From Nocardioides xinjiangensis (GTDB taxonomy: Bacteria; Actinomycetota; Actinomycetes; Propionibacteriales; Nocardioidaceae), in assembly GCF_017916455.1 (NCBI RefSeq), contig NZ_JAFMSY010000002.1, positions 466,429-530,428 of the forward strand: DNA of 64,000 nucleotides. Reading direction: 5' to 3'. The position numbers were made by a program, and so were the translations under genes. The notes beneath the pieces were generated by a model. It was given only the letters and a program-made list of their open reading frames with translations. It ran no database searches and had not been told where the DNA came from. Of the stretch, positions 35,093-43,996 are shown piece by piece (positions within the stretch are counted from its first letter, which is position 1; every line of letters starts with the position of its first letter).

Positions 35093-35108
35093 TAGAACAT
35101 GTGTTCGA
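35093..35108 (-). promoter_or_regulatory. LexA (SOS) box-like palindrome
   Basis: TAGAACATGTGTTCGA differs by one base from the actinobacterial SOS consensus TCGAAC-N4-GTTCGA, and the core GAAC-N4-GTTC is perfect. It overlaps the -10 element (35089-35094) of the 112-residue protein gene, so bound LexA would block its transcription. Confidence 0.65.
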
Positions 35109-35146
35109 CTGAGGCCCCGCAGGCGGTGACCGTCACGGCCGCGTCC

Positions 35147-35234
35147 GGCGCGCCGGACGACCGCGACCCGCGTCGTGGCCGGGCACCTGTCGTACGGGCC
35201 GGGTCGCGCACGACTTCGGGTCGTCCGGCGCGCC
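35147..35234. repeat. 88-bp nested palindrome carrying two inverted 16-bp repeats
   Basis: GGCGCGCCGGACGACC (35147-35162) is the exact reverse complement of GGTCGTCCGGCGCGCC (35219-35234). Inside, CGCGACCCG (35162-35170) pairs with CGGGTCGCG (35200-35208). The whole could fold into a long hairpin 48 bp upstream of the AbiEi/DUF559-type gene. A third copy of the 16-mer follows that gene at 36191. Confidence 0.75.
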
Positions 35235-35282
35235 TGTGGACGGACGATGCGCCGACTCAGCGGTCGAGGGCAGTCTGGCGCA

Positions 35283-36167
35283 GTGGATCCCGTGACGGCC
35301 CTCGAGCGCCTCGGCGGCGTCGCCCGAGCCGAGGAGCTGTTGCGCCTCACCACCCGCCGCACGCTGCGCCGGGCTGTCCACGACGGCCGCGTCGACCGCT
35401 GCGCCCTCGGTCGGTACGCCCTCCCCACCGCCGCCGCGGCACAGCGGGCGGCGACTGCACTGACCGCCGTGGTGTGCCTGCGCAGCGCCGCTGCTCACCA
35501 CGGGTGGGAGCTCAAGCTGCAGCCGCCCGCTCCCGAGCTGGTGGTGCGGCGCGGGCGCAAGCTCGCTCCCGGACAGCGCACAGGAGTCACCATCCGGTGG
35601 GCGAACCTGGCTGACGACCAGGTGAGGGACTGCGTCACGAGTCCCGTGCGCACGGTCGTCGACTGTGCGCGCGTCCTGCCGTTCGACGAGGCACTCGCCG
35701 TCGCCGACTCGGCGCTGCGGTCCGGGGTCCTCTGCCGCGACGACCTCGAGGGCCTGGACGTGCGCGGTGCGGGCGCCGCTGCCGTGCGCCGGGTGCTGCG
35801 GCAGGCCGACGGCCGCGCGGCCAACCCGTTCGAGTCCGTCCTCCGGGCACTGTGCCTCGAGAGCGGGCTCGACGTGGAGCCCCAAGCCATCGTCGGCCTC
35901 GGCACCGGGACGGTCCGCCCGGACCTCGTCTGCCGCCCGCTGCGCGTGGCCCTCGAGGCCGACTCCTGGACCTTCCACGCCTCGCGGAGCGCCCATCGCC
36001 GGGACTGCGCGCGCTACAACCTGCTCGTGCTGCGCGACTGGCGGGTGCTGCGCTTCACGTGGGAGCAGGTCATGCACGACCAGCCGTACGTCCGGTGGGT
36101 GCTGTCGGAGCTCACCCGGCGCGTCGAACGACCGGAAATCAGCGACACGCTCCCGCGCTCCGCGTGA
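35283..36167 (+). CDS. Orphan AbiEi/DUF559-type protein
   Basis: A 294-residue protein of a type abundant in actinobacteria. Its N-terminus (LERLGGVARAEELLRLTTRR) is a winged-helix domain as in AbiEi antitoxins; the C-terminal third (RPDLVCRPLRVALEADSWTF, then RDCARYNLLVLRDWRVLRFT) has the vsr/DUF559-like endonuclease fold, with Asp and Glu in metal-binding positions. No AbiEii toxin partner lies on either side, so it is an orphan. GTG 35283 was chosen because CAGTCT (35271-35276) lies 6 nt upstream. It is flanked by identical 16-bp repeats, possibly marking it as a movable cassette. Confidence 0.72.
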   Translation: MDPVTALERLGGVARAEELLRLTTRRTLRRAVHDGRVDRCALGRYALPTAAAAQRAATALTAVVCLRSAAAHHGWELKLQPPAPELVVRRGRKLAPGQRTGVTIRWANLADDQVRDCVTSPVRTVVDCARVLPFDEALAVADSALRSGVLCRDDLEGLDVRGAGAAAVRRVLRQADGRAANPFESVLRALCLESGLDVEPQAIVGLGTGTVRPDLVCRPLRVALEADSWTFHASRSAHRRDCARYNLLVLRDWRVLRFTWEQVMHDQPYVRWVLSELTRRVERPEISDTLPRSA

Positions 36168-36190
36168 GCGGTGTCGACCCACGTCCTTCT

Positions 36191-36206
36191 GGTCGTCCGG
36201 CGCGCC
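36191..36206 (+). repeat. Third copy of the 16-bp repeat, downstream of the AbiEi-type gene
   Basis: GGTCGTCCGGCGCGCC, identical to and in the same orientation as the copy at 35219-35234; together they bracket the AbiEi/DUF559-type gene as 16-bp direct repeats 972 bp apart. Confidence 0.75.
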
Positions 36207-36222
36207 GCAGCACGTACGCCGC

Positions 36223-37674
36223 TCACCCCAGCCGGAACTCCACCTTCCGCGTCCGGGGGTCGGCGTGCACCAGCTCGACGGTGACCTCCTCGCCGAGCGG
36301 CAGCGCGGACGAGCCGGTGACCGGGGCCTCGATCGCCGGGTCCTGGATGGTGATCTCGCCCTTCGTCCCGTCCTTCTCGTCGACGTCGACGACGACCGCG
36401 GTGAACCGCTCCCCCACGCGGTCGTGCAGCAGCTCGGCCTCGCAGAGGTCGATGATGGCGTTCTCGTACTGGTTCGCGCGGCGCCCGGAGCGCGTCATGG
36501 TCTCCGGCAGCTCGGTCATCGCGGCCAGCACCCAGTCGGGCACCTCCGTGCCCGCGCAGAGCGCGACGCAGATCTCGAGGGCGTAGCGGTCGGCGAGCCG
36601 GCGCAGGGGCGCGGTGACGTGGGCGTACTCCGAGGCGAGCGCCGAGTGCTGCGCCTGCTCGGGCAGCTCGCCGTTGAACGTCACGTAGCCGGCGCCGCGC
36701 AGCAGCCGGGTGCACGCGACGATCATCGCGGCGTGTGTCGGCCTCGACGGGTCGAGGGTACGCACGAAGTCGGGGTAGAGCTGCTCGGCGGGCCAGTCGA
36801 TGCCGAGCGCCCGCGCCGTGCGGTGCAGGCGCTGCACGTCGCGCGGGTCGGCCGGGGGCAGGGTGCGGAGCACGCCGACGCGCGCGTAGACCATGAGCGA
36901 GGCGGCGGCCATGCCGGTGAGCAGCGAGATCTGCGCGTTCCACGTCTCGACCGGGAGCAGCTCGCGGAACTCCAGCTCCCAGTGGCCGTCCCCGGTCTCG
37001 ACGAGCTCCTGCTCGGGCAGCGGCAGCGACACGCCGCCGCGCGCGGCCTCGCGTGCGAGCCGCAGCTCGCCGACCTCCCGGAGCAGCCCGATCAGCTCGC
37101 TCTCGGTCCCCGCGTCGACCTCGGCCTGGACGTCGCCGTAGGAGAGCTTGGCGCGCGAGCGGACCAGTGCCCGCTCGACCGTGACGTCGGTGCCCTCGCC
37201 CATGGCGTCGACCCGGATCGTCCACAGCAAGGCGGGGCGCACCTCGTCGGGCAGCAGCGAGGCCGCCCCCTCGCTCAGCACCTTCGGGTGCAGAGGCACC
37301 TTCGAGTCCGCGCCGTAGAGGGTCTCGCCGCGCCGGTTGGCCTCGACGTCCACCGGGTCGCCCGCGGTGACGAACGCCGCGACGTCGGCGATCGCGTAGT
37401 GGACCACGTAGCCGTCGCCCGACCGCGAGATGTGCATCGCCTGGTCGAGGTCGCGGGAGGACTCCGGGTCGATCGTGACGAGCTCGATGTCGGTGCGGTC
37501 GAGGTCGGGCAGCCTGGGCTCGGCCGCCGCCCGGGCGGCGGCCCGCTCCACCGACCCGGGGAACGTCGGCGACACGTCGAGCTCCTGCTGGATCGCGGCG
37601 ATCCCGTCGCGCATCTCCTGTGCGTTCACGCTGTCACCCGTCGACCGGACCTTCACCACGCGGTTGCTCGGCAT
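36223..37674 (-). CDS. RNB-domain ribonuclease (RNase II/R family)
   Basis: A 483-residue 3'-5' exoribonuclease. The RNB core has TIDPESSRDLDQAMHISR near 68-85 with the Asp cluster that binds Mg, then HYAIADVAAFV, then HPKVLSEGAASLLPD near 127; SEYAHVTAPLRRLADR near 369 is the conserved RNA-clamp motif. The protein is shorter than E. coli RNase II/R: N-terminal cold-shock domains are absent and only a short S1-like tail (AVVVDVDEKDGTKGEI) remains. TAGGGT (37681-37686) lies 6 nt before the ATG: leaderless. Confidence 0.88.
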   Translation of the reverse strand: MPSNRVVKVRSTGDSVNAQEMRDGIAAIQQELDVSPTFPGSVERAAARAAAEPRLPDLDRTDIELVTIDPESSRDLDQAMHISRSGDGYVVHYAIADVAAFVTAGDPVDVEANRRGETLYGADSKVPLHPKVLSEGAASLLPDEVRPALLWTIRVDAMGEGTDVTVERALVRSRAKLSYGDVQAEVDAGTESELIGLLREVGELRLAREAARGGVSLPLPEQELVETGDGHWELEFRELLPVETWNAQISLLTGMAAASLMVYARVGVLRTLPPADPRDVQRLHRTARALGIDWPAEQLYPDFVRTLDPSRPTHAAMIVACTRLLRGAGYVTFNGELPEQAQHSALASEYAHVTAPLRRLADRYALEICVALCAGTEVPDWVLAAMTELPETMTRSGRRANQYENAIIDLCEAELLHDRVGERFTAVVVDVDEKDGTKGEITIQDPAIEAPVTGSSALPLGEEVTVELVHADPRTRKVEFRLG

Positions 37675-37725
37675 ACGGCGACCCTAGCCACACCACCGGA
37701 CTCCGCGCTCCCTACGCTTGCCCGC

Positions 37726-38505
37726 GTGCTGATCCTCCTGCCGCCCAGCGAAGGCAAGTCGGCCCCGCGTCGCGGCAGGTCCGTGGACCTCGCCTCGCTG
37801 TCGTCGCCGGCGCTGACCCCCACCCGGACCGCCCTCCTGCAGGCGCTCACCGAGCTGTGCCGCGACGACCCCGAGAAGGCGGTCGCGGTGCTGGGACTGG
37901 GTCCCGCGCAGCACGACCTCGTGCAGCGCAACGCGGTGCTCGGGTCGGCGCCCACCGCCCGCGCCGACGCGATCTACACCGGCGTGCTCTACGACGCGCT
38001 CGGGTTCGCCACCCTCTCCCCCGCCGCGCGCCGCCGGGCGAGCGCGCGGCTCGCGGTGACGAGCTCGCTCTTCGGCATCGTGCGTCCCGGCGACCGGATC
38101 CCGGCCTACCGGCTCTCGGGTGACGCGGTGCTGCCGGATGTGGGCTCCGTCGCCGGCGCCTGGCGCGAGGTCCTCGGCGGCGCGGTCGCCGACGCGCTGC
38201 GCGGCGGCCTGCTCGTCGACCTCCGCTCCAGCACGTACGCCGCCTTCTGGAGGCCCGCGGGCGACGTCGGTCGGCGCACCGCCACCGTGCGCGTGCTCCA
38301 CGAGTCGGGCGGCAGGCGGACGGTGGTGAGCCACTTCAACAAGGCGACGAAGGGCCGCATCGTGCGGGCGCTGCTCGAGGACGGGGCCGACCCCCGCACG
38401 CCCGCGGCGCTCGCCGACACCCTCACCCGCCTGGGGTGGACCGTCGAGGTGGGCGAGCCCACGCCCAAGGGGACGCAGCTCGACGTCGTCGTGGCCGAGG
38501 CCTGA
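37726..38505 (+). CDS. yaaA: YaaA family peroxide-stress protein
   Basis: A 259-residue protein starting VLILLPPSEGKSAPRRG, the family signature, with LFGIVRPGDRIPAYRLS near 109-125 and FNKATKGRIVRALLE near 205. In E. coli YaaA limits DNA and protein damage by lowering free iron under peroxide stress; the same role here is inferred. The GTG start is 7 nt after TACGCT (37713-37718), so the mRNA is probably leaderless. Divergent from the RNB nuclease gene with 51 bp between. Confidence 0.9.
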   Translation: MLILLPPSEGKSAPRRGRSVDLASLSSPALTPTRTALLQALTELCRDDPEKAVAVLGLGPAQHDLVQRNAVLGSAPTARADAIYTGVLYDALGFATLSPAARRRASARLAVTSSLFGIVRPGDRIPAYRLSGDAVLPDVGSVAGAWREVLGGAVADALRGGLLVDLRSSTYAAFWRPAGDVGRRTATVRVLHESGGRRTVVSHFNKATKGRIVRALLEDGADPRTPAALADTLTRLGWTVEVGEPTPKGTQLDVVVAEA

Positions 38506-38568
38506 GCAGCGGCGCTCCTGCGGTCGAGGAGGGTGGCGGGCCGGCCGTGCCGGGAGCACACTGGACGG

Positions 38569-39345
38569 ATGATCCGGACCGAGCCGATCGACAAGTGGGT
38601 GCGGGGCCGTGTCGGCGGCCGGGTCGTCGTCGAGACGCGCGAGCCGCTGCTGGTGTGGCAGGGAGGCTTCCCGCCCGTCTACGCGTTCCGCCGTGACGAG
38701 GTCGCGGACGGCCTGCTGCAGCCGTCGGACGGGGACGCGTACGACGGCTTCTTCTTCCACGGCCCGCACGCCCCGGTCGAGCGCTGGTACGACGTGGTGC
38801 TGGGCGAGCAGGTGCTGCGCTGCGCCGCGTGGAGCCTCGACGACGACGCCGTGCGCGACCGCGTGGTGCTCACCTGGGAACCCGGGCGGTTGCAGTGGAC
38901 GGAGGAGGACGAGGACGTCACCGGCCACCCACGCGACCCGCACAAGCGTGTGGAGGCGCTGGCCAGCTCGCGCCACGTGGAGGTCGCGATCGGCGGCGTC
39001 ACCGTCGCGAGCAGCGACCGCCCGGTCCTGCTCCTGGAGACGGACCTGCCGACCCGCTACTACCTGCCGCGCGAGGACGTGCGGCTCGACCTCCTCGAGC
39101 CCACGGAGAACACCTCCGTCTGTCCCTACAAGGGGTGGGCCGAGGACTACTGGACCTGGCCGGGGCCGCCCGCGGTGGCCAACGTCGCCTGGTCGTACTC
39201 CTCGCCGTCCCCGGCGGTCGGCGCGATCGCCGGCCGGGTGGCGTTCTACGACGAGCTGGTCGACGTCAGCGTCGACGGGGTCCCGCGGCAGCGGCCTGAG
39301 TCGCCCTTCTCGACGCCGGCCCAGCGGCCGGGCGCCGACGGCTGA
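38569..39345 (+). CDS. DUF427 family protein, two repeats
   Basis: A 258-residue protein with two DUF427 units. The first has VRGRVGGRVVVETREPLLVW near residue 10; the second has VEVAIGGVTVASSDRPVLLL near 135 and continues to TENTSVCPYKGWAEDYW near 182, the diagnostic motif. DUF427 folds as a small beta-tent; its biochemical role is unknown. CACACT (38557-38562) lies 6 nt before the ATG. Same strand as yaaA, 63 bp apart, but apparently with its own promoter. Confidence 0.87.
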   Translation: MIRTEPIDKWVRGRVGGRVVVETREPLLVWQGGFPPVYAFRRDEVADGLLQPSDGDAYDGFFFHGPHAPVERWYDVVLGEQVLRCAAWSLDDDAVRDRVVLTWEPGRLQWTEEDEDVTGHPRDPHKRVEALASSRHVEVAIGGVTVASSDRPVLLLETDLPTRYYLPREDVRLDLLEPTENTSVCPYKGWAEDYWTWPGPPAVANVAWSYSSPSPAVGAIAGRVAFYDELVDVSVDGVPRQRPESPFSTPAQRPGADG

Positions 39346-39369
39346 GCCGCAAGGACCGCCCGAGCCACG

Positions 39370-40464
39370 TCAGCGGGGAGGGATCACGTCGGTCGCCTCG
39401 AGCGGGTCCATCCCGCAGAGCGCCAGCAGGTCGGCGATGATGGAGCGCACCTGCGCCAGGATGACCTCGGCGGACAGGTCGTCGCTGTGCTCGACCGTGG
39501 CGGTGGCCCGCCCGAGCGCGACGAGGTCGTCGATCACCGCGACCGCCATCCGGTCGGCCACCAGCTCGTCGGCGACCCGGTCGGTCAGGCCGGCCAGGTC
39601 GCGCAGGAGCGCGGCGTACGACGCCGGGACGGGCTCCCGGCGGTAGCAAGCCACCGCCACCCGGCGCACGACCACGCGGGTGTTGCGCAGCGCGACGTCG
39701 AGCGGCTCCACGAGCTCGGCGAGCTGGCGCTGGTGCTCGCCGTGCCGCCTGCGGAACGGCGAGGAGCTCACCACGGACAGGCCCTCCGCCGAGGCGGCGC
39801 GGAGCTCGGCGATCAGGGCGTCGGTCGACCGGGCGTCGCGCAGCACGGCCAGGGCGGCGTCCGCGTCGCCGTCGCCCAGCCGGTCGGCCGACGAGCGCAG
39901 CAGCTCGGCGATCTTGCGCACCACCACCGCCGCCTGGTCGCGCGGCTTGCGCAGCGCCGCTCGCGGCACCACCGTCGCGGCGACCAGCGCGACGGCACCG
40001 CCGACGATGGCATCGGTCCACCGCAGGAACGCATCGCCCGGCGCCGGCGCGAGCGCCGCCACGACGATCCCCTGCACGGCCGCCTGGATGACCAGCAGCT
40101 GCCCGGCGTCGAGCAGCAGCGCGATCGACATGCCGGCGGCCACGATCAGCGCGATCTGCGGCCCGCCGGAGCCGATGAGGTGCGTGGTCACGTCGCCCAG
40201 GAACACCCCCAGCGCGACGCCGACGGTCACCTCCGCGACCCGGCGCTGGCGCTGGCCGTAGGACATCCCGAGCGAGACGACCGCGGCGATCGGCGCGAAG
40301 AACGGCAGCCGGTGCCCGAGCACGTCGGCGGCCAGCCACCACGCGACACCGGCCGCGACCGCGCACTGGCCGATCACCCAGCCCTTGGCCCGCAGCCGGG
40401 CGACGCGGGCGCGCACGGACGTACGACCGCGGGCTGCGACCAGCTCCGCGTCGATGAAGCGCAT
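39370..40464 (-). CDS. FUSC/aromatic acid exporter-like membrane protein
   Basis: A 364-residue protein with about six transmembrane helices in residues 28-160 (AVAAGVAWWLAADVLGHRLP; FFAPIAAVVSLGMSYGQRQR; later QIALIVAAGMSIALLLDAGQ), followed by a long helical cytoplasmic domain with an RKPRDQAAVVVRKIAELL start. The layout matches FUSC-like/ArAE transporters exporting aromatic acids; the substrate is unknown. It starts 15 nt after the zinc-ribbon protein gene and is probably in one operon with it. Confidence 0.8.
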   Translation of the reverse strand: MRFIDAELVAARGRTSVRARVARLRAKGWVIGQCAVAAGVAWWLAADVLGHRLPFFAPIAAVVSLGMSYGQRQRRVAEVTVGVALGVFLGDVTTHLIGSGGPQIALIVAAGMSIALLLDAGQLLVIQAAVQGIVVAALAPAPGDAFLRWTDAIVGGAVALVAATVVPRAALRKPRDQAAVVVRKIAELLRSSADRLGDGDADAALAVLRDARSTDALIAELRAASAEGLSVVSSSPFRRRHGEHQRQLAELVEPLDVALRNTRVVVRRVAVACYRREPVPASYAALLRDLAGLTDRVADELVADRMAVAVIDDLVALGRATATVEHSDDLSAEVILAQVRSIIADLLALCGMDPLEATDVIPPR

Positions 40465-40478
40465 GGGGGGTGCGGCTC

Positions 40479-41219
40479 TCAGAGTCCCGACTCGTCGGTG
40501 CGCACCAGGATGCGCTGGCACTCCTCGCACCGGATGACCTCGTCGGCGTCGGCCGAGCGGATCCGGGCCAGCTCGGAGGCGTCGAGCGTCATGTTGCAGC
40601 CGCCGCACTGGCGCGCACGGAGCAGCGCGGCCCCGATGCCCTTCTGCTCGCGCAGCCGCTCGTAGAGCCCCATCAGGTCCGCGGGCATGCCCTCGACGGC
40701 CGGCCCGCGGGCCCCGGCGACCTCCTGCAGCGTGGCGTCGATGGCGGCGCGCTTCTCGTCGCGGGCGGCCACGAGCTCGGCGAGCCGGGCGTCGATGTCG
40801 TCGGCGCGGATCGCGAGGCCGTCTAGGACCTGCTGGGCCTCCTCCAGCCTCTCCATCACCTCCAGCTCGGCGTCCTCGAGGGTGCCGATCCGGCGCTCGA
40901 GCGAGACCAGCTCGTGCTGCATGCGCTCGAGGTCCTTGGGGTTGGTGATCTGGCCGGAGTCCATCCGCGTGCAGTCCCGCTCGCGGCGCGCCTTGACCTG
41001 CTCGACCTCGCGGTCGGCCTTGGCCTGCTCCGCCGTCAGGTCGTCGACGACGATCCGCGCGTCGCGGACCTGGTCGGTGAGCTCGGTGCGCTCTGCCTCG
41101 AGCGCGCTGATCTCGGCCAGCTCGGGCAGGTGCGCGCGCTGGTGTCGCAGCTGCGCGGCCCGCGCGTCGAGCTCGGCGACGTCGAGGAGCTTGAGCTGGT
41201 GGGATGGGTCGGCCTTCAA
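40479..41219 (-). CDS. Zinc-ribbon coiled-coil protein (DUF164/HP0958-like)
   Basis: A 246-residue protein: a long coiled coil (about 10-170, rich in Glu, Arg, Leu) and a C-terminal C4 zinc ribbon with CGGC near 206 and CEEC near 231. Homologues act as nucleic-acid-binding scaffolds or chaperones; in actinobacteria the gene is typically next to Nif3, as here. The start is TTG at 41219: AGGAGA sits 4 nt upstream and no ATG/GTG fits the conserved N-terminus KADPSHQLKLLDVAELD. Confidence 0.85.
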   Translation of the reverse strand: MKADPSHQLKLLDVAELDARAAQLRHQRAHLPELAEISALEAERTELTDQVRDARIVVDDLTAEQAKADREVEQVKARRERDCTRMDSGQITNPKDLERMQHELVSLERRIGTLEDAELEVMERLEEAQQVLDGLAIRADDIDARLAELVAARDEKRAAIDATLQEVAGARGPAVEGMPADLMGLYERLREQKGIGAALLRARQCGGCNMTLDASELARIRSADADEVIRCEECQRILVRTDESGL

Positions 41220-41235
41220 CGGCTCTCCTGCTGGT

Positions 41236-42354
41236 TCAGGGGCGGAACGTCCACGGGTCGGTGCACCGCGTGCTGACCCGGGTGACGACCCTATCGCCCG
41301 TCGCCTCGCGGAGCCGAGCCTCGACCACCGGCAGCCAGGTCCACTCCGCGGCCCAGTGCGCCACGTCGACGAGCGCCGGACCCCCGTGCTCGAGGAACTC
41401 GCCCGCGCGGTGGTGGCGCAGGTCGCTGGTGACGAAGGCGTCCACGTCGCTGCCGGCCAGCTCGTCGAGCAGGAAGTCGCCCGCGCCCCCGCACACCGCC
41501 ACCCGCCGCACCGGCCGGTCCCGGTCGCCGGCGACCCGGACGCCGTGGGCGGTGGCGGGCAGCGCCGCCGCGACCCGTGCCGCGAAGCCCTCCAGGGTGG
41601 TGGGCTCCACCGTGCCGATGCGGCCGGTGCCGGTCGGCGCCAGTCCCGGGTCGGCGAGCGGGAGCACGTCGAAGGCCGGCTCCTCGTAGGGATGGGCGGC
41701 GAGCAGCGCCCGGACGACGGCCGTACGCCGCGCGCGGGGCGCCACGACCTCGATCCGCGCCTCGTCCACCACCTCGAGCCGGCCGACGCGGCCGATCGCC
41801 GGGTCGGCGCCGTCGAGCGGGCGGAAGCGGCCCTCGCCGGTCACGGTGAAGGACGCCGCGTCGTAGTCGCCGATGCGGCCCGCGCCGGCCTCCTGCAGAG
41901 CGGCGCGCACGACGTCCGCGTCGGCGGCGGGGACGAAGGTGACCACCTTGTCGAGCGGCGCGGCGGGCGCCGGCCTGATGGGGGCGAGGTCGGTCAGCCC
42001 GAGCGCGAGCGCCAGCGACTCCGAGACGCCGGACACGGCCTGGTCGGCGTTGGTGTGCGCGGCGAGCAGCGCGCACCCGCCCTGCGTCAGCGCGTGCAGC
42101 GTGCGGCCCTTCGGGGTCGTCGCCGCGACCGAGCTGACCGGCCGCAGGAAGAGCGGGTGGTGCACCACGAGCAGGTCGGCTCCCCACTCGACGGCCTCCC
42201 GGGCGACCTCGATCGTGGGGTCCACCGCGAACATCACGCGCCCGACGTCCGCCGTCGGGTGGCCCGCCACCAGCCCCACCGCGTCCCAGGCGTCGGCGGT
42301 CCCGGGCGGGTACCAGGCGTGGAGCAGGTCGACGACGTCCGCGAGGGAGGGCAT
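41236..42354 (-). CDS. Nif3-like dinuclear metal centre protein
   Basis: A 372-residue hexameric Nif3/YqfO-family protein of uncertain biochemical role (possibly a GTP cyclohydrolase-like or metal-chaperone function). Metal ligands are visible in LLVVHHPLFLRPV near 62, AAHTNADQAVSG near 98 and in the C-terminal FVTSDLRHHRAGEFLEHGG near 318. The longer form has a central inserted domain (about 130-245), as in other Gram-positives. GATAAT (42362-42367), a very good -10, lies 7 nt before the ATG, so the three-gene operon (Nif3, zinc ribbon, FUSC-like) probably starts leaderless here. Confidence 0.9.
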   Translation of the reverse strand: MPSLADVVDLLHAWYPPGTADAWDAVGLVAGHPTADVGRVMFAVDPTIEVAREAVEWGADLLVVHHPLFLRPVSSVAATTPKGRTLHALTQGGCALLAAHTNADQAVSGVSESLALALGLTDLAPIRPAPAAPLDKVVTFVPAADADVVRAALQEAGAGRIGDYDAASFTVTGEGRFRPLDGADPAIGRVGRLEVVDEARIEVVAPRARRTAVVRALLAAHPYEEPAFDVLPLADPGLAPTGTGRIGTVEPTTLEGFAARVAAALPATAHGVRVAGDRDRPVRRVAVCGGAGDFLLDELAGSDVDAFVTSDLRHHRAGEFLEHGGPALVDVAHWAAEWTWLPVVEARLREATGDRVVTRVSTRCTDPWTFRP

Positions 42355-42376
42355 GCGGCCGATTATCGCCGCCGCC

Positions 42377-43909
42377 CTAGTTGACCTGCCGCGTCCGGCC
42401 CTCCCAGTAGGGCTGGCGCAGCTTGAACTTCTGCAGCTTGCCGGTGGCGGTGCGCGCCAGCTCGTCACGGAACTCGACCGACGTCGGCGCCTTGTAGCCC
42501 GCCGCCCTGTCCTTGCACCACGCGATCAGGTCCGCCTCGGTGGCCTGCTCACCCTCGGCGAGCACGACCAGCGCCTTGATGGTCTCGCCCCACCTCTCGC
42601 TCGGCACGCCGATGACCGCGACCTCCGCCACGGCCGGGTGGGAGAACAGCACGTCCTCGACCTCGATGGAGGAGACGTTCTCCCCTCCGGTGATGATGAC
42701 GTCCTTCTTCCGGTCGCTGATGCTGAGGTAGCCGTCCTCGCCGATCACGCCGCCGTCGCCGGTGTGGAACCAGCCGTCGACGAGCGCCTTCCCGGTCTCG
42801 TCCGGGCGCTCCCAGTAGCCCTCGAGGATCACGTTCGAACGGGCCAGCACCTCACCCTCGTCGTCGGTGCGCAGGCGTACGCCGATCGCCGGGGCGCCGG
42901 CCCGCACCAGCCTGGCCGCGCGCTCCTCGGCGGGCAGGTCGTCCCACTCGGCACGGCTGCGGTTGACCGTCAGCAGCGGCGAGGTCTCGGTGAGGCCGTA
43001 GATCTGCACGAACTCCCAGCCGAGCTCCTCCTCGACCCGCACGACCGTCCTCGTGGGCGGCGGCGCGCCCGCCATGATGATCCGGACCCGGTCACGGCCG
43101 GGGATCTCGCCCTCCCACGACTGCGCCGCCTCCAGCACGGCGGCGGCGACCGCGGGAGCCGCGCACATCACGGTCACCCCGTGCTGCTCGACCCGCCGCA
43201 GGATCTCGGCCCCGTCGACCTTGCGCAGGACCACCTGCGGCACGCCGAGACCGGTCATCGTGAACGGCATGCCCCAGCCGTTGGCGTGGAACATCGGCAG
43301 CGTGTGGAGGTAGACGTCGCGGTCGCTGACCCCGGCGTGCAGCCCGAAGGTGACGGCGTTGGTCCACAGGTTGCGGTGCGTGAGCTGGACCCCCTTCGGA
43401 CGCGCGGTCGTCCCGGAGGTGTAGTTGATCGTCGCGGTGGCGTTCTCGTCGGGCTGCCACGCGCGCGGCTCGGCGCCGGGCGCGGCGAACATCGACTCGT
43501 CGTCGCCGAGCACGAAGGTGTGCTCCACGTCGATGCCGCGCAGCGAGTCGACCAGCTCGGGGTCGACGTAGAGCACCCGCGCCCCCGAGTGCGACACGAT
43601 GTAGGAGACCTCGTCGGGCCGCAGCCGGAAGTTGATCGGCACCAGGACCCGGCCCGACCCGCAGACGCCGAAGAACGAGGTGAGCAGCCGCGCGGAGTTG
43701 TGGCTGACGATCGCCACCCGGTCGCCGACCTCCATGCCGAGCTCGTCGAGCCGGGCGGCCTGCCTGCGGGAGAGGTCGTACGCCTCGGCGTAGGTCAAGG
43801 TGCCCAGCGACCCGGCCGGCTGGTCGGGCTCGTCGATGAAGCCGGGCCGCTCGCCGTAGACGGCCGCTGCGCGCTCGATGAAGTCGGTGACGCTGAACGG
43901 GACGATCAT
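42377..43909 (-). CDS. Acyl-CoA synthetase (AMP-forming)
   Basis: A 510-residue ANL-superfamily enzyme, probably a fatty acyl-CoA ligase. Core motifs: INYTSGTTARPKGVQLTHRN near 165-184 (P-loop), QIYGLTETSPLLT near 300, DGWFHTGDGGVIGEDGYL near 378 and DRKKDVIITGGENVSSIEVE near 399, and the catalytic Lys in RTATGKLQKFKLR near the end. Chain-length specificity is not readable. CACAGT (43916-43921) is 6 nt before the ATG: leaderless. It stands alone between Nif3 and the second two-component system. Confidence 0.88.
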   Translation of the reverse strand: MIVPFSVTDFIERAAAVYGERPGFIDEPDQPAGSLGTLTYAEAYDLSRRQAARLDELGMEVGDRVAIVSHNSARLLTSFFGVCGSGRVLVPINFRLRPDEVSYIVSHSGARVLYVDPELVDSLRGIDVEHTFVLGDDESMFAAPGAEPRAWQPDENATATINYTSGTTARPKGVQLTHRNLWTNAVTFGLHAGVSDRDVYLHTLPMFHANGWGMPFTMTGLGVPQVVLRKVDGAEILRRVEQHGVTVMCAAPAVAAAVLEAAQSWEGEIPGRDRVRIIMAGAPPPTRTVVRVEEELGWEFVQIYGLTETSPLLTVNRSRAEWDDLPAEERAARLVRAGAPAIGVRLRTDDEGEVLARSNVILEGYWERPDETGKALVDGWFHTGDGGVIGEDGYLSISDRKKDVIITGGENVSSIEVEDVLFSHPAVAEVAVIGVPSERWGETIKALVVLAEGEQATEADLIAWCKDRAAGYKAPTSVEFRDELARTATGKLQKFKLRQPYWEGRTRQVN

Positions 43910-43996
43910 GGGTTCACTGTGGCATGCGTCACCCGGCGCGGCGAGGTGTCGACGGCGTCGTGCGGCGGACGGCGCGTGGGCGTCGGCGAGCGGACC

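Noticed and set aside
35283..36167. Complete AbiE toxin-antitoxin system
   Set aside because: No nucleotidyltransferase toxin gene (AbiEii) lies on either side; only the antitoxin-like protein is present.
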